This document shows positions 19,495 through 23,612 of a stretch of 23,612 nt of DNA, one piece after another. A program made the translations under genes and the position numbers. The notes beneath the pieces are model-generated. The model was not told the DNA's origin. It worked only from the letters and a program-made list of their open reading frames with translations, and did no database searches. The DNA comes from Botryllus schlosseri (lineage: Eukaryota > Chordata > Ascidiacea > Stolidobranchia > Styelidae). The DNA is taken from NCBI GenBank assembly GCA_000444245.1, contig ATSW01106364.1:1-23612 (forward strand), given 5' to 3'. Each line of letters begins with the position of its first letter. Within the stretch, counting starts at the first letter, position 1.

Positions 19495-20640
19495 GATTAA
19501 CATAGGGTTGCCATACGTCCGGAATTTCCCGGACATGTCCGGAATTTCACTGAAAAATCTGCGTCCGGGAGGAATTCCTAAAATATGCCCAAATGTCCGG
19601 AATTTTGAAGGGTTGAAGTANGCTCAAAAGTTTTTCGTAAGTCAACATAAACAATATTTTTTTNAAGCAGATTTATGATATNCGAAATTCTTNTTCGCGC
19701 NGCGCGCGAGGTAATGCAACGTTTATTGGTATTANTACGGGCACCTGGCATCACATTCGCCAAACAAATGCAATCAAAATTAATATAAATTACCATAATT
19801 TACTNAAATAAGTCCAATGGTAATCGCAATTATAAGCTAACGGTATAGTACTAGAGTTGGTTAGGGCCGATTGGATGATTTAGTCACAGACAGTGGTTCC
19901 AAATTCTTGGGCTCGTTTACCTTTATCTGGGGATCGCGATGATGTTGGACGTAATCACCGTCCTAGGCCGGGAGTAAGTTTGGGCAAGCTGAATTTTTTT
20001 AGTAACCAGCTTATCAAGTTTTCAGCTGGGCCATGGAACATTTTNAAGTTTGAAATGAGGTCGCGACNATTAAAGGTTGGAAATCACCGGAGGAGCAACC
20101 TGCTGGTGCATTTTATANTANCCCAATGAAAAAATCAATATTATTGAAGAATTCCTTCATAAAATTTCGCAGCCAAATGCATATAGTAATTGCCCAAGAA
20201 GTTACATCGATTACCCTATGNTGGGTTAGAGATCAGTGCTCTTTTTTTGGGCGGAAGGGGGCGGAAAAAATGTTGTNTCGGACCTGANTAAAATAAAAAC
20301 ANACAATCAGATAGCCGCACCGACCTAACAGTAGGCTATAGCAGGGACTGTCAAACACAATCCCGACAGGCCNAACACGGCCCGCCAGACGATTTCATCC
20401 GGCAAGTGGAGAAATCTATTGCACACCATAGCAAGTAGCAATCAGCAGAGTTCACATTACAGAGGGTCCAATTCATGACCTATGTTCCACTCCCTTCCTG
20501 TATACAGTCGTTTGACAATGCTTTGCTAGTGTGACGTCATATTGACAGACAATGTCTAATACCTCATTTTAAATCCGCTAGTGGGCGCTACAGAGTGTCC
20601 GGAATCTGATTCACAAAAATATGGTAACCCTAGATTAACA
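19495..20640. mobile_element. hAT-superfamily DNA transposon, non-autonomous, with perfect 8-bp target duplication
   Basis: The element (19503-20632, 1,130 bp) starts TAGGGTTGCCATA and ends TATGGTAACCCTA. It is flanked on both sides by GATTAACA (19495-19502 and 20633-20640). An 8-bp duplication with TAGGGTTGCC-type ends is the hAT signature. TCCGGAATTT recurs near the left end (19518, 19538, 19595) and TCCGGAATCT near the right, as subterminal motifs. No transposase frame is seen. Sixteen single unresolved bases fall inside it and none elsewhere in the window. The perfect duplication points to a recent insertion. Confidence 0.92.
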
Positions 20641-21047
20641 CAACACTTGAAAAATATACCGATGGGATACACTGTAAATGAAATTCGAGCAAAAATTCTA
20701 AAACATAACGTGTTACCGGTGATATGAAAAATCACAAAACGATATGCCTTTGAAAGCAGTTTAGAGATTCAGACGCTGATGAGTGTGATGACATAACCAT
20801 ATCGTAATTCAAGACAAGGGGTTCCCAACCATTTTCATAGGAAAATTTAGGAAAAACAATGTTACACGTTCTTTCAACCATTTGAAACATTATTTTAATT
20901 AAAAACTCGTTTATACAATAAAAATGATATAACACACAATACACATGATAGTATTATTACATATTCAGTTAGTATGATGGTTGAGCTTGATTTTGCTAAG
21001 ACAATGCCTTAATTGCTGGTTTGGCGTTGGACTCAAAAAAGGAATAG
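20641..21047. other. Intergenic stretch between hAT elements
   Basis: AT-rich with no gene recognised. CAAGGGGTTCCCAACCATTT at 20815 resembles a solitary hAT end, but no second end was found. An ATTAAA on the minus strand near 20893 could serve BABAM1 polyadenylation only if its 3' UTR is about 0.9 kb. Confidence 0.35.
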
Positions 21048-21138
21048 GCTAGTATCAGGGTTGCTAGTATTTTTCGTTGACTCAAGTAATATAAAAGTCA
21101 AATTGACTCGTGACCTTGGTTACAGCCCTGGCTAGTAT
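21048..21138. mobile_element. 75-bp hAT miniature element with perfect 8-bp target duplication
   Basis: GCTAGTAT flanks both sides (21048-21055 and 21131-21138) of a 75-base insert that begins CAGGGTTGCTAG and ends TTGGTTACAGCCCTG. The ends pair over CAGGGYTG. The right half (ACTCAAGTAATATAAAAGTC through the end) is collinear with the right end of the larger relative at 17450-17523, so this is probably an internally deleted member. Confidence 0.85.
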
Positions 21139-21359
21139 ATTGCTGAAGGCCTAACTGGTATTTCTATTAAATTTGAATACATTTCTTGTGTCATGTAGTG
21201 GATTAGACTGAAACATGCTGACTTTTTGAAGATTTTCCATGGCCTTCAGGTTGGGGCCCCCTGTCTGAATAAAAAATCGGCTGAGCCGCTGAAGGGCTGA
21301 ACAAGGAAGGTGCAGATATAGCCTTGTATGGCTTTCGAAGTCTTGCACCACCCCTCCAT

Positions 21360-21507
21360 GTTATCCCAGTAATGCATGAGCGCCAAGCAGGGAAGTCATG
21401 GATACCAGTGTTACTAATCAGGTCTTTGGTCTGACCCGGCCGGGGATCGAACCCACGACCTTCCGATCAAGAAGCCGGACGCTTAACCATTACGCTATCT
21501 TGTCGGG
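21360..21507 (-). mobile_element. tRNA-derived SINE (head on minus strand)
   Basis: On the minus strand 21507-21432 reads as a tRNA-like head. It has an A box within TAGCGTAATGGTTAAGCG (21480-21497), an anticodon-arm-like TCCGG...CGGA, and a B box GGTTCGATCCC (21443-21453). The acceptor stem pairs poorly, and the tRNA-like part runs on into an unrelated body toward 21360, so this is a SINE and not a functional tRNA gene. The 3' end is undefined. It lies in the downstream flank of BABAM1, same strand. Confidence 0.8.
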
Positions 21508-21565
21508 AAATTTACACGTATTTCAATATGTCAGAATATCAACAACAAAATGAACTTTGCATAGT

Positions 21566-21702
21566 ATCATCATATTGAAATGAACCCGAATATTTTCAGC
21601 AATTTCTTTCAGGAATTGGAAGAGAATTGGAAAGAACATTGCTGACGATTACCCCTGACGAGTGTCAGCCAGAAGTATTCGGGTTCATTTCAACATCATT
21701 AT
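21566..21702. repeat. Inverted repeat/hairpin downstream of BABAM1
   Basis: TTGAAATGAACCCGAATA (21575-21592) and its exact reverse complement (21676-21693) form an 18-bp perfect stem, with weaker pairing continuing on both sides and about 83 bases between. It starts about 95 bases after the BABAM1 stop codon in the transcribed direction. It could be a short palindromic element or a 3' UTR hairpin. Confidence 0.8.
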
Positions 21703-21795
21703 ACTATTCAATTGTATATTGAAGTTCTGTACCTCCAATAAGCTCTTCCTATTGAAATTTCAAGTTTACTATAAACTTTGTGAACTTTCGACTTG

Positions 21796-22372
21796 CTAAT
21801 CGAAGCGTATTGAGTCTAGTTTCAACTCATATTCGATCATCTTTTCTTTCTGTTTCGGCCTTTGCAAAGGATGGGCTAGTAGTTTTGCAAATACATTAAA
21901 AAGACAAGCCATATTGCGGTCGGTACCGACTTCATATACGTGTGACGTACCACCAATGTCAAGATCGCATATGCTCGAAAATATGGTACCCACAATATTA
22001 TTATCATCTGGAGGCTCATGAATATATACACAGTCGAGGAAAAACTGCGGACATTGAATCAGATCGTTAAAGCTTTTTCGGCCTGAAGAAAACACAAGTC
22101 TAGAATCAGAACGGCCGTACAAAAACACGACACGTACGATATAAGGAGGTGCCACAAATTGTTTTGGGTTTTCATTGAGTCCACATAGCTCCAGTATTAT
22201 TTTAAACATAGATGATAGATCAAATACTTTGTCAACGTCTGTTTCTTCATAGTCGTGCGAATTTGGCATGTTAGCGATATCCTCGAGCATCATCAATACT
22301 TCATCGAAGCTTCGACTCAAATCCGTTATCAGCTGTGCTCCGTCACCCGATTGGAATCTCGGTACACTTTGC
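21796..22372 (-). CDS. BABAM1: BABAM1 (MERIT40), C-terminal exon
   Basis: A minus-strand frame of about 190 codons ends with TAG at 21796-21798. Matches to human MERIT40 are PPYIVRVVFLYGRSDSRLVF (human PPYVVRTILVYSRP), CPQFFLDCVYIHE (human CPYFFFDVVYIHN), GTSHVYEV (human GTSYKYEV) and AKLLAHPLQRP, identical. The upstream part GDGAQLITDLSRSFDEVLMM aligns with the human DDTAWLSGLTSDPRELCSCL stretch. MERIT40 is the VWA-like scaffold of the BRCA1-A and BRISC complexes, which cut K63-linked ubiquitin through BRCC36. The 5' edge is uncertain: acceptor TATATCAG gives 22372, and a CCGAG site gives 22357. An in-frame stop at 22381 forbids extension. The N-terminal half must be beyond the window. The frame is intact and no poly(A) tract follows, so I prefer a real exon to a retrocopy. 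Confidence 0.9.
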
Positions 22373-22398
22373 CTGATATATCAGGGGAGCATTCAAGA

Positions 22399-22527
22399 TT
22401 CCTCTGTGAGCACGGGCGATTTTGGTGTGAGAAAATCTCGTTACTTGTGAGACACTGACTATTCTGCTGTGAGACAATCTCGTTCCCTGTGAGACACCGA
22501 CGATTTTCCTGTGAGAAAATCACTATT
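22399..22527. repeat. 42-bp minisatellite beside the BABAM1 exon
   Basis: Units at 22418-22459 and 22460-22501 (both exactly 42 bases) are followed by a partial third to about 22527, with a half unit before. Each unit contains two TGTGAGA cores, as in GTGTGAGAAAATCTCGTTAC and CTGTGAGACAATCTCGTTCC. On the minus strand the cores read TCTCACA, like a pyrimidine-AG tract. It begins about 27 bases upstream of the predicted acceptor. Confidence 0.85.
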
Positions 22528-23612
22528 GCCAAAAAGAAATAAATAGGCCGCCACCCCAAACCGAAAGAGGTCTCCCTATCGCTCGTTGTCGAGAGAGTGA
22601 TCTTCTTCAAGAAAAACTATGGAGAGAATAGCGTTCCGCTTGACTGGTGTTGACGAGGGAGTTGACATAGAGCAGGGGTGTTCACGGTTCAAGCTTTTTG
22701 CTACTCACGGCCACATTTCTATTACATATATATCGCACACGCCAGCAGAAGTTGCAATGGATCAGCTGAACGCCAAATATCCAGGTTACATAAGCTACTC
22801 GATGACTTCGCATCGCTGACTGACAGCCTTTGTGGTTTCTGTGCCATTACCACTTTCTTGTGAAATACCTTCCACATCACGTAAAGGTGACCAATGACCA
22901 TGTAATGTGAAACTTGTGTAATCTGACCCCAGAAGGTTACTTGTATTATTCGATTCATATATCTCCCTTTCCTTCGACGTACCAGTGTCCACACTCCAGT
23001 GCACGACTCATACGTACCATGGATTATGGGTCGTGCACGCGCATATCAATCTCACACGGACAGTTTTCTTGTTTGTTCCGTCTCCAAGACTTGTAAATTC
23101 GTTGAATGTTATGTCTACAGAATATCTATTTCTTTACGTTGTACCACACTCACATTTATATACACTATATACCTACCTATCAATATTTCACCCCATACAC
23201 ATATTTCGTAATGTACATAACAGAACATGTCCTGTCGCGTTGTCATTTCCAGTAGAACGTTCCGAGATAATCTATGGACTTTACTTCATGTGTTAATCGT
23301 AATTGCCAAGATATACTCCGTTATAGTATCTAATTTATGTAAGCCGAACGCCAAATCTCATTAACGATGCAGCGCCTTTCTCTGGGAGAAAAGACTATTG
23401 TGACCACTTTTCTGATCGTCATTTGTGAGCAAAATCATCAGTCTCCTTCGTGGATGGATTTTTCTACATTCAAATCGGAATCTTGCGAGGCGCGAAGAAA
23501 AGTGTCAAGTTAGTTAGAATCTCTCAACCATTTTGCAGCCAATTTGTAAATTCAAATTGCTTGCTGACGGCCGCCAAGCGCCAACACACGATGATTGAAT
23601 TACGCATAGACG
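22528..23612. other. Upstream of the BABAM1 exon; presumed intron, no confirmed gene
   Basis: No BABAM1 N-terminal exon (VWA-like start, E-K-ILCLDLS type motif) is visible on the minus strand. A plus-strand frame 22619-22819 (66 codons, MERIAFRLTGVDEGVD...) has a plausible start and a possible donor CCAG|GTTACA, but I do not recognise it. The remaining frames look like chance. Confidence 0.4.

Noticed and set aside
21432-21507. Possible functional tRNA gene on the minus strand
   Set aside because: A and B boxes are present, but the acceptor stem barely pairs and the sequence continues as a SINE body, so I call it a SINE head.
22329-22610. Minus frame of 93 codons with a 14-residue repeat
   Set aside because: The periodicity comes from the 42-bp minisatellite, and the frame overlaps the BABAM1 exon in a different frame.

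Overview
This is intron-rich animal nuclear DNA, AT-rich and full of degraded transposable elements. All three recognisable genes lie on the minus strand, in the transcriptional order BABAM1, NSRP1, EVI5. Every intron I could place is GT-AG. The many introns, the dense hAT-type elements, a tRNA-derived SINE and the deuterostome-like proteins suggest a marine invertebrate deuterostome, such as an echinoderm or a relative. That assignment is inference; no sequence here fixes the species.

Left part (1-6900): N-terminal exons of an EVI5/EVI5L-type TBC-domain Rab GAP. I place four exons: 6764-6830, 5146-5331, 4069-4336 and 15-127. They join in a consistent phase and end just before the TBC domain, which must lie beyond base 1. 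From 6900 to 9944 there is no gene. This stretch holds the 3' remnant of a non-LTR retrotransposon (about 7655-8225) and the downstream side of NSRP1.

Middle (9945-19049): a complete NSRP1 gene (nuclear speckle splicing regulatory protein 1) in seven coding exons, predicted 462 residues, from MATGKK to an RS-like tail. Its introns are packed with elements. Intron 3 holds a diverged inverted repeat about 1.08 kb long. Introns 2 and 3 share a family of short palindromes. Introns 1 and 6 share a hAT-like repeat. Intron 1 also holds a complete 1.3 kb TA-flanked element with an unusual set of GGGGTAACTTTGGAC motifs.

Right part (19050-23612): a 1.13 kb hAT element with a perfect 8-bp target duplication (19495-20640), which contains all the ambiguous bases of the window. 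Next come a 75-bp hAT miniature with its own perfect 8-bp duplication, a tRNA-derived SINE, a hairpin, and the C-terminal exon of BABAM1 (MERIT40) at 21796-22372. A 42-bp minisatellite sits just upstream of that exon. The 5' exons of BABAM1 are not in the window.

The genes act in separate processes: BRCC36 deubiquitinase complexes, nuclear speckle splicing and Rab GTPase control. I see no sign that they work as a unit. I found no clearly new gene system. The most unusual features are the intronic fold-back structures of NSRP1 and the motif set of the TA element.
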